Shown in pieces: positions 50,826 through 59,703 of a stretch of 64,000 nucleotides of DNA. Positions within the stretch are counted from its first letter, which is position 1. Each line of letters opens with the position of its first letter. The DNA lies in the NCBI GenBank assembly GCA_963810915.1, contig CAWEPH010000003.1, forward strand, positions 62,001-126,000. Reading direction: 5' to 3'. This DNA is from JAOUEA01 sp963810915 (lineage in GTDB: Bacteria > Actinomycetota > UBA4738 > HRBIN12). The notes under the pieces were generated by a model, which worked only from the letters and a program-made list of their open reading frames with translations, made no database searches and was not told the origin of the DNA. The position numbers and the translations under genes were made by a program.

Positions 50826-51527
50826 ATGGAAACCAAGCTGCAGGCAGTCAAGCGCGACGACACCGGCAAGGGCGTGGCACGCAAGCTGCGCGCGTCGGGC
50901 CGGGTCCCGGGCGTGCTGTACGGACAGGGCACGGCGCCGGTCGCGCTCTCGGTCGACGCCCGCGAGATGTTCCACGTCCTCCACGGCGGCGCGGGCGGCA
51001 ACGCCCTCGTCGAGCTGGTGGTGGACGGCAAGGACACCCTCGCCATGGCGCGCGAGATCCAACGCGATCACATCCACAACAGATTGATCCACATCGACTT
51101 CCTCGCGGTGAGCCGCTCGCAGAAGATCACCGCCAACGTGCCCGTGGTCGAGTTCGGCGACGCGGTCGGCGTGAAGGAGGGCGGCGTGGTCGAGCACCAC
51201 CTCCGCGAGATCAGCGTCGAGTGCTTCCCGCAGGACGTGCCCGACCAGATCGAGATCGACATCACCGACGTCGCGCTCGGCGACATGGTGCACGTGAGCG
51301 ACCTGGTGCCGCCGGAGGGCGTCACGATCCTCACCAACCCCGAGGACGCGGTCCTGTCGGTGATCACCCCGGCCGCGCTCCGCGTCGAGGCCGACCTCTC
51401 GGTTCCCGGCGAGGAGGGCGTCGAGGCCGTCCCGGTCGAGGAGGGCGAGGCCGCCGAGGCCGTTCCCGCCGAGGAGGGTGAGGGTGGGGAGCCCGCTCCG
51501 GCCGCCGAGGAGGGCGGCGAGGGCTAA
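50826..51527 (+). CDS. rplY: Large-subunit ribosomal protein bL25 (Ctc type)
   Basis: Binds 5S rRNA in the large subunit. At 233 residues it is the long, two-domain Ctc form. The N-terminal bL25 fold includes K-L-R-A-S-G-R-V-P-G-V-L-Y-G; the C-terminal TL5-like domain reads H-I-D-F-L-A-V-S and E-G-V-T-I-L. An acidic Ala/Glu/Gly tail runs from about residue 195. A TACGAT box about 36 nt upstream of the ATG may be its promoter. pth follows after 3 nt. Confidence 0.94.
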   Translation: METKLQAVKRDDTGKGVARKLRASGRVPGVLYGQGTAPVALSVDAREMFHVLHGGAGGNALVELVVDGKDTLAMAREIQRDHIHNRLIHIDFLAVSRSQKITANVPVVEFGDAVGVKEGGVVEHHLREISVECFPQDVPDQIEIDITDVALGDMVHVSDLVPPEGVTILTNPEDAVLSVITPAALRVEADLSVPGEEGVEAVPVEEGEAAEAVPAEEGEGGEPAPAAEEGGEG

Positions 51528-51530
51528 CCC

Positions 51531-52112
51531 ATGCCCTGGCTCGTCGCCGGCCTCGGCAACCCCGGCGACCGCTACGCCAACACCCGGCACAACCTGGGCC
51601 GCATGGTCGTGGACGAGATGGCGCGCGCCGCGGACGTGCGGTTCCGCAAGTCGCGGTTCATCCCCGCGGAGGTCGCCGAGATCCGCGAAGGCGACGACCG
51701 CGTGCTCCTCGTGCGCTCCACGCGCTTCATGAACGAGTCCGGTACGTCGTACGCGGGCCTGGCCAGGAAGCTCCACGTCGACCCCGATCACGTGATCGCC
51801 GTCCACGACGAGCTCGACATCGCGACCGACACTCTCCGGGTGAAGGCGGGCGGCGGCACCAGCGGGCACAACGGGCTGCGGTCGCTGCAACAGGCGTTGG
51901 GGACGCCGGACTTCCTGCGGGTGCGGATCGGGATCGGGCGGCCCCCGGGCCGCCAGGATCCCGCCGACTTCGTGCTGGACCCGATCCCGAAGCGGCTGGC
52001 GGCGGAGGTCGCCATCCTCGTGGACCACGCGGCCGATGCCGTGCGTTCGCTGATCGCCGACGGGTTGGAGCGCACGCAGGACCGGTTCAACGGATCGAGC
52101 CCGGGCGCCTAG
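51531..52112 (+). CDS. pth: Peptidyl-tRNA hydrolase
   Basis: Frees tRNA from peptidyl-tRNA dropped by stalled ribosomes. It has 193 residues, with V-A-G-L-G-N-P-G-D-R-Y at the start, the catalytic histidine in N-T-R-H-N-L-G (about 20), F-M-N-E-S-G, D-E-L-D-I and G-G-G-T-S-G-H-N-G-L-R-S (about 105-116). The start codon comes 3 nt after the rplY stop, which indicates one operon. Confidence 0.96.
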   Translation: MPWLVAGLGNPGDRYANTRHNLGRMVVDEMARAADVRFRKSRFIPAEVAEIREGDDRVLLVRSTRFMNESGTSYAGLARKLHVDPDHVIAVHDELDIATDTLRVKAGGGTSGHNGLRSLQQALGTPDFLRVRIGIGRPPGRQDPADFVLDPIPKRLAAEVAILVDHAADAVRSLIADGLERTQDRFNGSSPGA

Positions 52113-52130
52113 GGCCGTTCCTCCTCGGCC

Positions 52131-53366
52131 TCAGGCGCCCCCCGCGAGCGCCGGCGCTTCCTCGAACAGGCGATCCATCACGCGCACGAGGGGCCATCCA
52201 CCGTGCGCGTGCCAATCGCCGTTGGTGAGCGTGATCACGCCGACGCCGTCGTCGGGGCGGTAGAACATCTGCGTCGCCACGCCCGAGTCGCCGCCGGTGT
52301 GCCCGATCAGGCGGCGGCCGCCGCGATGGATCGTGTACCAGATCAGGCCCTGTCCGCGAACCTGTTGGGGGACCTGCGAGCGCCGCATCGTGCGCACGGT
52401 GTCCTCCTGGAGCACCCGGGCGCCTCGGAACGCCCCCCCACGCATGAACGACAGGAGATGGTGCGCGAGCTCCCGGGCGGTTGTGCGCAGCTCGCCGTCG
52501 GGGTAATCGGGGTACCCATACTGGCCGTAGGGATCGAACCCCGAGGCCGTCGCCCGGTACGGCATGGCGACGTTCGCGCGGTCGAGGCCCCGGAGGTGCC
52601 ACGACGTCGCGCTCATCTCGAGCGGTCGGAAGATGCGCGCATCGCACCACGCGTCGAACGCGATGCCGGACGCCCCCTCCACGAGGTACCCGGCGAGCGC
52701 CGCGCCGATGTTGCTGTATTGGTACCGCGCGCCGGGCCGCCACCGATCGAAGGTGCGATGCGGGTCGTAGAGATCGCCGGTGAGCGTGAGGTAGCGGCGA
52801 AGGAACCCACCCAAAGGGACCCGCGAGTCGCCCGGCGTGTAGAAGCGGTTGAAGACCTTCCAGTTGTCCCGGAGGCTGGACGTGTGCGTCAGGAGCTGGC
52901 GTAGCGTCACGATCGCCCCGGGGTGATGGGGGTTGCGCACGTCGAAGGGCAGGACGTCGTTCACGTCGGCGTCGAGGGCGAGGATCCCGTCCTCCACGGC
53001 CTGCATCGCGGCGGTCGCCATCACCGTCTTGGAGATCGACGCGAGCATGAAGTCGGTGTCGGGCGTGACGCGGCGGCGCTCGCCGATGTGCGCCCAGCCG
53101 TACCCGCGCGCCCAGGCGATCCGCCCGTCGGCCACGACGCAGGCCGCGAGCCCGGGGATGCGACCGGACGTCATCTGCCGCGCGACGTAGTCGTCGAGGC
53201 CCAGGCGCGACGACCGCCGTGCGACGGTGGATGCCGGCCGCAGGGGTGGACGCAGCAACGGGAGCGCGACCCCGGCGGCGGCCAGCGCTAGGAACTCGCG
53301 CCGCTCCACGATGCCGAAGGGCCGCGCGCTCGACGGGCCGATCGGCGCTTCCACCTCCTCGCGCAT
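52131..53366 (-). CDS. Tat-exported serine hydrolase (beta-lactamase/PBP4* fold)
   Basis: A 411-residue protein. Residues about 17-35 read E-R-R-E-F-L-A-L-A-A-A-G, a twin-arginine export signal. The class C beta-lactamase/DD-peptidase fold shows S-I-S-K (catalytic Ser and Lys, about 108-111), Y-S-N (about 191) and H-T-G-G (about 355). Members are esterases, D-aminopeptidases or penicillin-binding-like proteins; resistance to beta-lactams cannot be inferred. It is convergent with pth and divergent from mfd. Confidence 0.88.
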   Translation of the reverse strand: MREEVEAPIGPSSARPFGIVERREFLALAAAGVALPLLRPPLRPASTVARRSSRLGLDDYVARQMTSGRIPGLAACVVADGRIAWARGYGWAHIGERRRVTPDTDFMLASISKTVMATAAMQAVEDGILALDADVNDVLPFDVRNPHHPGAIVTLRQLLTHTSSLRDNWKVFNRFYTPGDSRVPLGGFLRRYLTLTGDLYDPHRTFDRWRPGARYQYSNIGAALAGYLVEGASGIAFDAWCDARIFRPLEMSATSWHLRGLDRANVAMPYRATASGFDPYGQYGYPDYPDGELRTTARELAHHLLSFMRGGAFRGARVLQEDTVRTMRRSQVPQQVRGQGLIWYTIHRGGRRLIGHTGGDSGVATQMFYRPDDGVGVITLTNGDWHAHGGWPLVRVMDRLFEEAPALAGGA

Positions 53367-53372
53367 CGACGC

Positions 53373-53391
53373 ACGATACCCGGCGTAGACT
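53373..53391. promoter_or_regulatory. Back-to-back -10 boxes of the serine hydrolase and mfd genes
   Basis: TATCGT on the minus strand (53373-53378) ends 6 nt before the ATG at 53366. TAGACT on the plus strand (53386-53391) ends 9 nt before the ATG at 53401. Only 7 bp separate the boxes, so polymerase could hardly occupy both at once. Confidence 0.45.
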
Positions 53392-53400
53392 GGCCACCGC

Positions 53401-56400
53401 ATGCCCCGTCGCGCGGCGAGGGGGCTTGTTCGTGTTGTCCGGGAGGGCAGTTTGAGCTTGCGGGAGATCGTGGACGCGCTCGTCGCGTCGGAGCCGTTCG
53501 AGCGGCTGTTGCTCGAGCGCGCGCGGCCGATCGTCGCCCGTGCGGAGGCGGCGCCCGAACTGGTGGCCGCGGGGCTGGCGGTGGCGCTCGACGTCCCCGT
53601 CATGGCGGTCACGCCGGGCCCGCGCGAGGCCGACGCCCTCGCCGCCGACGCGGCCGCCTACGTGGGCGCGGACCGCGTCGCGCTCCTCCCGCAGTGGGAG
53701 GCCCTGCCGTACGAGGGCATCTCGCCCGCGCCGGAGGTCGCCGCGCGCCGGGCCTCGGCCCTGCACCGGCTCCGGGATGCCCAAGGCTCGTTCGTGCTGG
53801 TTGCCCCCGCCCTCGCGGCGATGCAGGGGGTGATCCCAACTCTCGGCGCCACGCCCTCGCTCCAACTGGTGGCCGGCGTGGAGCTCGCTCCCGACGCGCT
53901 CGCCGACCGGTTGGTGGACCTCGGGTACGCGCGCGCGGACGTCGTGGAACATCGCGGGGAGTTCGCCGTGCGCGGCGGCGTCGTCGACGTCTTCCCGGGC
54001 ACGGCGCGCAGGCCGGTCCGCCTGGAGTACTGGGGCGACGAGATCGAGTCGCTGCGCGAGTTCACCCCGTCCAGCCAGCTCTCCACCGAGAAGGTGGCGC
54101 TCGTCGACGTGCCGCCCGTCCGAGAGCTGATCCCGGACGACGCCCTGCGCGCGCGCGCCGCCGAGGTGGCGCACGAGCACGCCGACCGCTTCGCGGATCA
54201 GCTGCAGCGCCTGGCCGACGGCCTCTTCATCGAGGGCGCCGAGACGCTCGCGCCGTTCCTCTTCGACCACCTGCCGACCCCCGCCGAGCTCCTGCCCGAG
54301 GGCGCCTGGGTGGTGCTCACGGAATCCCACCGGACCCTGGACAGGGCGGGGGCGGCCTTCGCCGAGGCCGAGGCGCTCGCGCAGGCGCTGGCCTGGCCGG
54401 CCGACCGGGCGTTGCACCCGCTCGAGGATGCGCTCCAGGGCCGCGTCCAGGTGCGACTCACGGAGTTCGCCGAGGGCGTCGCGCTCGGGCTGGAGCACTG
54501 GGGGACGGCGCAGGGCAACCCGGCCGAGCTCGCGCAGCGCCTGCACGAGCTCGACGCGATCGGGTATCGGCTCGTCGTGTCCGCGCGCGGGCACGGCTCG
54601 CTCGCGCGGGCACGCGAGGTCGTGGGCGATCTGTCCGTCGACGCGGTCGAGGCCCCACTCGCCAACGGGTTCGTGTTCGGCGCCGGCAAGCTGGCGCTCG
54701 TCACCGAGGAGGACCTCTTCGGCTCGCGGCGCCACACCCGCACGGCGCCGCGGTTCACCTCGCGGCGCACCGAGTCGATCGCCGACGAGCTCGAGCCCGG
54801 GGACTACGCCGTCCATCGGATCCACGGCGTGGGCCGTTACGTCGGCATCACGCACCGCGAGCTCGCCGGCGCCGAGCGCGACTACCTGATCCTGGAGTAC
54901 GCCGAGGGCGACCGGTTGTTCGTCCCCTCCGACCAGGTGGGGATGGTGGCGCGCTACGTGGGCGGCGATCATCCGCGGCTCCATCGCATGGGGGGGTCGG
55001 ACTGGGCGCGCGCCACCGCCAAGGTGAAGAAGGCGGTCAAGGACATGGCCGGGGAGCTGGTCCGCCTCTACACGGTGCGGATGGCCGTGCCGGGGCACGC
55101 GTTCGGCCCCGACACCCCCTGGCAGGCCGAGCTGGAGGACGCCTTCCCGCACGAGGAGACCGGCGACCAGCTCACCGCGATCGACGAGGTCAAGCGCGAC
55201 ATGGAGAGCTCGAAGCCGATGGACCGCCTGATCTGCGGCGACGTCGGCTTCGGCAAGACGGAGATCGCCCTGCGCGCCGCGTTCAAATCCGTGATGGACG
55301 GCAAGCAGGTGGCGGTGCTGGTTCCCACCACGCTCCTGGCGGAGCAGCACTTCATCACGTTCTCGGAGCGGTTCGCGCCGTTCCCGGTGACCGTGCGGAT
55401 GTTGAGCCGGTTCGTGAGCCCGGCCGAGCAGAAGCGGACGGTGGCCGACGTGGTGGCCGGCAAGGTCGACGTCGTGATCGGCACGCATCGGCTCCTCGGC
55501 CGCGACGTGGCGTTCAAGGACCTGGGGCTCCTCGTGGTGGACGAGGAGCAGCGGTTCGGCGTGGCGCACAAGGAGCGCTTGAAGCAGTTCCGCGCGAGCG
55601 TCGACGTCCTCACGATGACCGCCACCCCTATCCCGCGCACGCTCGAGATGGCGCTCACCGGGATCCGGGAGATGTCCACGATCGACACGCCACCGGAGGA
55701 CCGGCAGCCCGTGCTCACGTACGTGGGCTCCTACGACGAAGGGCTCGCCCTCGGCGCCGTCCGTCGCGAGCTCCTGCGTGAGGGGCAGATCTTCTGGGTC
55801 CACAACCGCGTGGCCACGATCGATCGCCAGGCGGCGTGGCTCCAGGAGCAGCTCCCAGGGGTGCGGGTGGTCGTGGCCCACGGCAAGATGGACGAGGACC
55901 TCCTCGAGCAGCAGATGATGCGGTTCTGGAACCGCGAGGCCGACGTCCTCGTCTGCTCCACCATCATCGAGTCGGGGCTCGACGTCCCCAACGCGAACAC
56001 GCTCGTGGTCGACGCGGCACACCTGCTGGGCCTCGCGCAGATGTACCAGCTGCGGGGTCGCGTGGGCCGCAGCACCGAGCGCGCGTTCGCCTACATGTTC
56101 TTCCCGCCCCAGCGCGAGATGACCGACGAGGCCCGCGAGCGGCTCGCCACGATCAGCACCCACCAGGCGCTCGGTAGCGGCTTCCAGATCGCGATGCGCG
56201 ATCTCGAGATCCGCGGAGCGGGCAACGTGCTCGGCGCCGAGCAGCACGGCCACATCGCCGCGGTGGGCTTCGACGCGTACGCGCGGATCCTGCAGGAGTC
56301 GATGGCCGAGATGAAGGGCGAGGCGCTCCCGCAGGAGACGGAGCTCCGCATCGACCTGCCAGTCAAGGCGTTCGTGCCGCCCGGCTGGGTGGCGCAGGAG

Positions 56401-56787
56401 GCCCTGCGCCTCGAGCTCTACCGGCGGATCTCCCTGGCGGCCGATCACGCCACGCTCGAGCAGATCCGCACCGAGACGTTGGACCGCTACGGGGCGCTGC
56501 CCGAGCAAGTGGAGACCCTCTTCGCGATCGCGTCGCTGCGGGTGACGTGCAAGGCGCTCGGCGTCGAGGAGGTCACCACCTTCCGGGACCAGGTGCGCCT
56601 CACGCCGGTGGCGATCCCCGACGCGCTCCTGCTCGACCTGGAGGAGCGCGTGTACAAGGCCAGCTACCACGAGGCCAAGCGGACGCTGAACCTCGTTCCA
56701 GAGCGTGTCTTCGGCACCGACCTCGTGCGGTTCGTCGAGCGGTGGCTGATCGAGTCCGTCACCGGGGACGACGCGCCCGTCGCGTGA
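53401..56787 (+). CDS. mfd: Transcription-repair coupling factor
   Basis: A 1128-residue translocase that removes RNA polymerase stalled at DNA damage and recruits UvrA. The N-terminal UvrB-like module includes E-A-L-P-Y-E-G and G-G-V-V-D-V-F-P-G. The polymerase-interaction (CarD-like) domain begins Y-A-V-H-R-I-H-G-V-G-R-Y (about 465). The helicase core has G-D-V-G-F-G-K-T-E (about 612-620), V-V-D-E-E-Q-R-F-G and L-T-M-T-A-T-P-I-P-R-T-L. The TRCF domain ends the protein. The frame is intact across 3.4 kb. In-frame later starts such as TTG 53452 are possible. Confidence 0.95.
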   Translation: MPRRAARGLVRVVREGSLSLREIVDALVASEPFERLLLERARPIVARAEAAPELVAAGLAVALDVPVMAVTPGPREADALAADAAAYVGADRVALLPQWEALPYEGISPAPEVAARRASALHRLRDAQGSFVLVAPALAAMQGVIPTLGATPSLQLVAGVELAPDALADRLVDLGYARADVVEHRGEFAVRGGVVDVFPGTARRPVRLEYWGDEIESLREFTPSSQLSTEKVALVDVPPVRELIPDDALRARAAEVAHEHADRFADQLQRLADGLFIEGAETLAPFLFDHLPTPAELLPEGAWVVLTESHRTLDRAGAAFAEAEALAQALAWPADRALHPLEDALQGRVQVRLTEFAEGVALGLEHWGTAQGNPAELAQRLHELDAIGYRLVVSARGHGSLARAREVVGDLSVDAVEAPLANGFVFGAGKLALVTEEDLFGSRRHTRTAPRFTSRRTESIADELEPGDYAVHRIHGVGRYVGITHRELAGAERDYLILEYAEGDRLFVPSDQVGMVARYVGGDHPRLHRMGGSDWARATAKVKKAVKDMAGELVRLYTVRMAVPGHAFGPDTPWQAELEDAFPHEETGDQLTAIDEVKRDMESSKPMDRLICGDVGFGKTEIALRAAFKSVMDGKQVAVLVPTTLLAEQHFITFSERFAPFPVTVRMLSRFVSPAEQKRTVADVVAGKVDVVIGTHRLLGRDVAFKDLGLLVVDEEQRFGVAHKERLKQFRASVDVLTMTATPIPRTLEMALTGIREMSTIDTPPEDRQPVLTYVGSYDEGLALGAVRRELLREGQIFWVHNRVATIDRQAAWLQEQLPGVRVVVAHGKMDEDLLEQQMMRFWNREADVLVCSTIIESGLDVPNANTLVVDAAHLLGLAQMYQLRGRVGRSTERAFAYMFFPPQREMTDEARERLATISTHQALGSGFQIAMRDLEIRGAGNVLGAEQHGHIAAVGFDAYARILQESMAEMKGEALPQETELRIDLPVKAFVPPGWVAQEALRLELYRRISLAADHATLEQIRTETLDRYGALPEQVETLFAIASLRVTCKALGVEEVTTFRDQVRLTPVAIPDALLLDLEERVYKASYHEAKRTLNLVPERVFGTDLVRFVERWLIESVTGDDAPVA

Positions 56788-56826
56788 CGGTTCTGTTGCG
56801 GCCCCAGGAGCCAAGCGACCGTCGCG

Positions 56827-56832
56827 TAGACT
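56827..56832 (+). promoter_or_regulatory. -10 box (TAGACT), leaderless
   Basis: TAGACT ends 7 nt before the GTG at 56840 of the SurA-like gene. Confidence 0.4.
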
Positions 56833-56839
56833 GGACCGC

Positions 56840-57903
56840 GTGAAACTCCGCTCGCACCTCCTCGTCACCATGTCCGTCGTCGTCGCGCTCGGCGCAACGC
56901 TCGCGGCGTGCTCCAACGGTGGAGGCTCCGTGGCGGGCCAGACGCCCGCGGCGACCGTGGCCGGCACCGACATCACCGACGCGCAGGTCGCGAAGGAGGC
57001 CAGCCTCTTCACCTTCATCGCCGGCATCAACCAGCAGACCTGTGGCGGGGCCCAACCCACGGACACCGAGGAGGTCAAGACGGCGACCTGCAACCGGTTC
57101 GCACTCTCCAACCTGATCCAGGGCGTCTTCATCCGCCAGTACGCGGAGGACAACCAGATCACGGTCACCGATCAGGACGTGGCGGGGATCGTGGGCAACC
57201 TCGACACCCAGCTGGGCAAGGACAAGGTCGATCAGGCGCTGTCGGACAACGGGCTCACGCGCGACGACCTGAACGCGCTCGGCGCGGACGTGCTCCTCTT
57301 CCAGGACGTGCAGAAGAAGCTCGGGGAAGAAGGCGCGAGCGAGGCGCAACTGCAGAAGCTCTACCAGGACAACATCCTGGAGTTCACCACCGTCCAGGCC
57401 GACCACATCTTGGTGAAGACAAAGGCGGAGGCCGACAGGGTCTACCAGCAGGTGACCGCGCCGGGATTCACGGATGCGGACTTCGCCGCGCTCGCCAAGC
57501 AGGTGTCGATCGACCCCTCGGCGAAGCAGAACGGAGGCGCGCTGCCCGCGCAGCCGGCCTCGAAGTACGTGCCCGAGTTCGGTCAGGCCGCGGCCGCGCT
57601 CGAGCCGGGCGAGATCTCCAAGCCGGTCCAGTCCCAGTACGGCTGGCACGTGATCAAGCTGAACACGAAGACCGTCCTGCCGTTCGCGAAGGCGAAGGCG
57701 CAGCTGGTCTCCGGCAACGCTCGCAGGTCTTCAACGACTGGCTGATCAAGCAGGCCGAGGACCAGCGCGTCAGCGTCAACCCGAAGTACGGGCGCTACGA
57801 CGCCCCCACGCTGAGCGTGGTCGCCATCACCAGCACCGACCCGAGCGCCACGGCCTCGCCCTCGGCGGTGGCCGGTTCGGGCGCGGCCTCCCCCACGCCG
57901 TGA
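56840..57903 (+). CDS. SurA/PrsA-like peptidyl-prolyl isomerase lipoprotein (one frame break)
   Basis: A lipoprotein foldase of about 354 residues. The signal ends in the lipobox L-A-A-C (about residue 24). A SurA-N-like chaperone region follows. The parvulin domain (about 188-280) shows A-D-H-I-L-V-K-T, F-A-A-L-A-K-Q-V-S-I-D and the ending Q-Y-G-W-H-V-I-K-L. One base is missing near 57719, after which V-F-N-D-W-L-I-K-Q continues in another frame to 57903. The length of 3n-1 agrees. Its end overlaps mazG by 4 nt. Confidence 0.87.
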
Positions 57904-58724
57904 GCGACGCGTCCGGCCGCCCGGACGTGCGTTCGGCCCACGTCCCCGAGGGCCCGGTTCCCGCGTCGCAGCACGGGCAGCAGCTGCTCGACCTCGTGAA
58001 GGTGATGGCGCGGCTCCGCGGACCCGGCGGCTGTCCCTGGGACGCCGAGCAGACGCACCGCACCCTCGCGCGGCACCTCTTGGAGGAGACGCACGAGCTG
58101 ATCGAGGCGATCGATGCCGACGACTCCGAAGCGATCCGCGACGAGCTGGGCGACGTCCTGCTCCAGGTCGTCTTCCACGCGCAGATGGCCGCCGACGCGG
58201 GTCTGTGGGACGTCGACGACGTCGCGCAGGGTCTCGTGGAGAAGCTGATCCATCGCCACCCCCACGTCTTCGGTGAGGTCGAGGTCGCGGGCGCCGACGA
58301 GGTCCTCGTGAACTGGGAGAAGCTGAAGGCCGAGGAGACGGGCGGGCGCAAGGGCGTGGACGAGGACATCCCGGCATCGCTCCCGTCGCTCGCGCGCGCG
58401 GCCAAGGTCCAGCGCCGCGCCGCCGGCTGGGGCTTCGAGTGGCGGAGCGTCGACGCCGCGGTGGACGCGCTCCGCGAGGAGGTCGGCGAGCTCGCCGCCG
58501 CCACCGATCCGGAGAACGCGGAGGAGGAGGTCGGCGACGTCTTGTTCGCCACGGTGTCGGTGGCGCGCAAGCTCGGCGTGGACGCCGAGAGCGCGCTGCG
58601 TCGGACGGTGCGCACGTTCGCCGGGCGCTACGAGCGGTTCACCGAGCTGGCCGAGGCTCGGGGTATCGACGTGGAGACGGCACCCGAGGACGAACTGCGC
58701 GCCCTCTTCCGCGAGGCGCGGTGA
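57900..58724 (+). CDS. mazG: Nucleoside triphosphate pyrophosphohydrolase MazG
   Basis: Hydrolyses non-canonical or excess NTPs to NMPs. A 274-residue, two-domain MazG. The first domain has L-L-E-E-T-H-E-L (about 60-67) with D-E-L-G-D-V-L-L-Q-V-V-F (about 81-92), the EExxE and ExxD metal sites. The second repeats this as L-R-E-E-V-G-E-L and E-E-E-V-G-D-V-L-F. G-G-C-P-W-D precedes the first domain. It overlaps the genes on both sides (GTGA). Confidence 0.94.
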   Translation: MSDASGRPDVRSAHVPEGPVPASQHGQQLLDLVKVMARLRGPGGCPWDAEQTHRTLARHLLEETHELIEAIDADDSEAIRDELGDVLLQVVFHAQMAADAGLWDVDDVAQGLVEKLIHRHPHVFGEVEVAGADEVLVNWEKLKAEETGGRKGVDEDIPASLPSLARAAKVQRRAAGWGFEWRSVDAAVDALREEVGELAAATDPENAEEEVGDVLFATVSVARKLGVDAESALRRTVRTFAGRYERFTELAEARGIDVETAPEDELRALFREAR

Positions 58725-59680
58725 CGATGGACACCGCCGCCGACGTCCGCATCCCGCAGCGCGCCGACATCGAGGCCGCGCACGTGCGCGTGGCGCCGCA
58801 CGTGCGCGAGACGCCCGTGATCCGCCCGGGCGCCGGGGCGTTCGGGCTCGACGCCGACCTCACGCTCAAGCTCGAGCTCCTGCAGCACACGGGGTCGTTC
58901 AAACCCCGAGGGGCGTTCAGCAAGATGCTCGCGTCCGACGTGCCGCCGGTGGGCGTGATCGCGGCGAGCGGCGGCAACTTCGGGCTGGCCGTCGCCTACG
59001 CCGCGCGCGAGCTCGGCCACCGCGCCGAGATCTTCGTCCCCTCCACCTCTCCCGCGGTCAAGATCGACCGGGTGCGCGAGCAGGGGGCCGACGTACGGGT
59101 GATCGAGGGCTACTACGACGATGCTTCACGAGCCGCGCACGTTCGCGCGGCGGAGACCGGAGCGTGCTGGATGCACCCCTTCGACCAGCCCGAGGTGGTG
59201 GCCGGGCAAGGCACGATCGGCATCGAGCTCGCCGCACAGGTGCCCGACGCCGACACGGTGCTGGTCTCCACCGGAGGGGGAGGCCTCCTCGCGGGGATCG
59301 CGGCGTGGTTCCGCGGCGAGGTGCGCGTCGTCGGGGTCGAACCGGTGGAAGCGCGGTGCCTGCACGCGGCCCTGGAGGCGGATGCGCCGGTGGACGTCGA
59401 GGTGGGCGGCATCGCCGCGGATTCGCTGGGGACGGCCCGTGCCGGCGACATCGCCTTCGCGGTGGCCCGTGCGTACGTGGACGGCATCGTCCTGGTCACG
59501 GACGAGGCGATCCGGGAAGCCCAACGGGCCGTCTGGCGCGAGCTGCGGCTGATCGCCGAGCCGGGGGGCGCCGCCGCCCTCGCCGCGCTCACGAGCGGCG
59601 GATACCGCCCGGAGCCGGGCGAGCGCGTGGTCGTGCTGATCTGCGGCGCCAACTGCGATCCGGCCACCGTGACGGGTTGA
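58721..59680 (+). CDS. PLP-dependent threonine/serine dehydratase-like enzyme
   Basis: A 319-residue fold-type II enzyme. The PLP lysine is in G-S-F-K-P-R-G-A-F (about residue 61), the substrate loop is A-S-G-G-N-F-G-L-A (about 86-94), and the phosphate-binding loop is S-T-G-G-G-G-L-L-A-G (about 184-193). There is no ACT domain, so it is not the regulated biosynthetic IlvA. Threonine or serine deamination and serine racemisation are possible. The GTG at 58721 overlaps the mazG stop; an ATG at 58727 is the alternative. Confidence 0.88.
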   Translation: MTMDTAADVRIPQRADIEAAHVRVAPHVRETPVIRPGAGAFGLDADLTLKLELLQHTGSFKPRGAFSKMLASDVPPVGVIAASGGNFGLAVAYAARELGHRAEIFVPSTSPAVKIDRVREQGADVRVIEGYYDDASRAAHVRAAETGACWMHPFDQPEVVAGQGTIGIELAAQVPDADTVLVSTGGGGLLAGIAAWFRGEVRVVGVEPVEARCLHAALEADAPVDVEVGGIAADSLGTARAGDIAFAVARAYVDGIVLVTDEAIREAQRAVWRELRLIAEPGGAAALAALTSGGYRPEPGERVVVLICGANCDPATVTG

Positions 59681-59691
59681 AGCCGCCTGCG

Positions 59692-59697
59692 TATCGT
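59692..59697 (+). promoter_or_regulatory. -10 box (TATCGT), leaderless
   Basis: TATCGT ends 6 nt before the GTG at 59704. Confidence 0.4.
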
Positions 59698-59703
59698 CGA
59701 GCC

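Noticed and set aside
52087..57168. An uninterrupted minus-strand open frame of about 1690 codons opposite mfd and neighbours, and another of about 1285 codons at 32198-36055
   Set aside because: Both are antisense to clear genes and have Arg/Gly/Ala/His-rich, low-complexity translations. Long empty frames are expected opposite genes with G/C at third positions.
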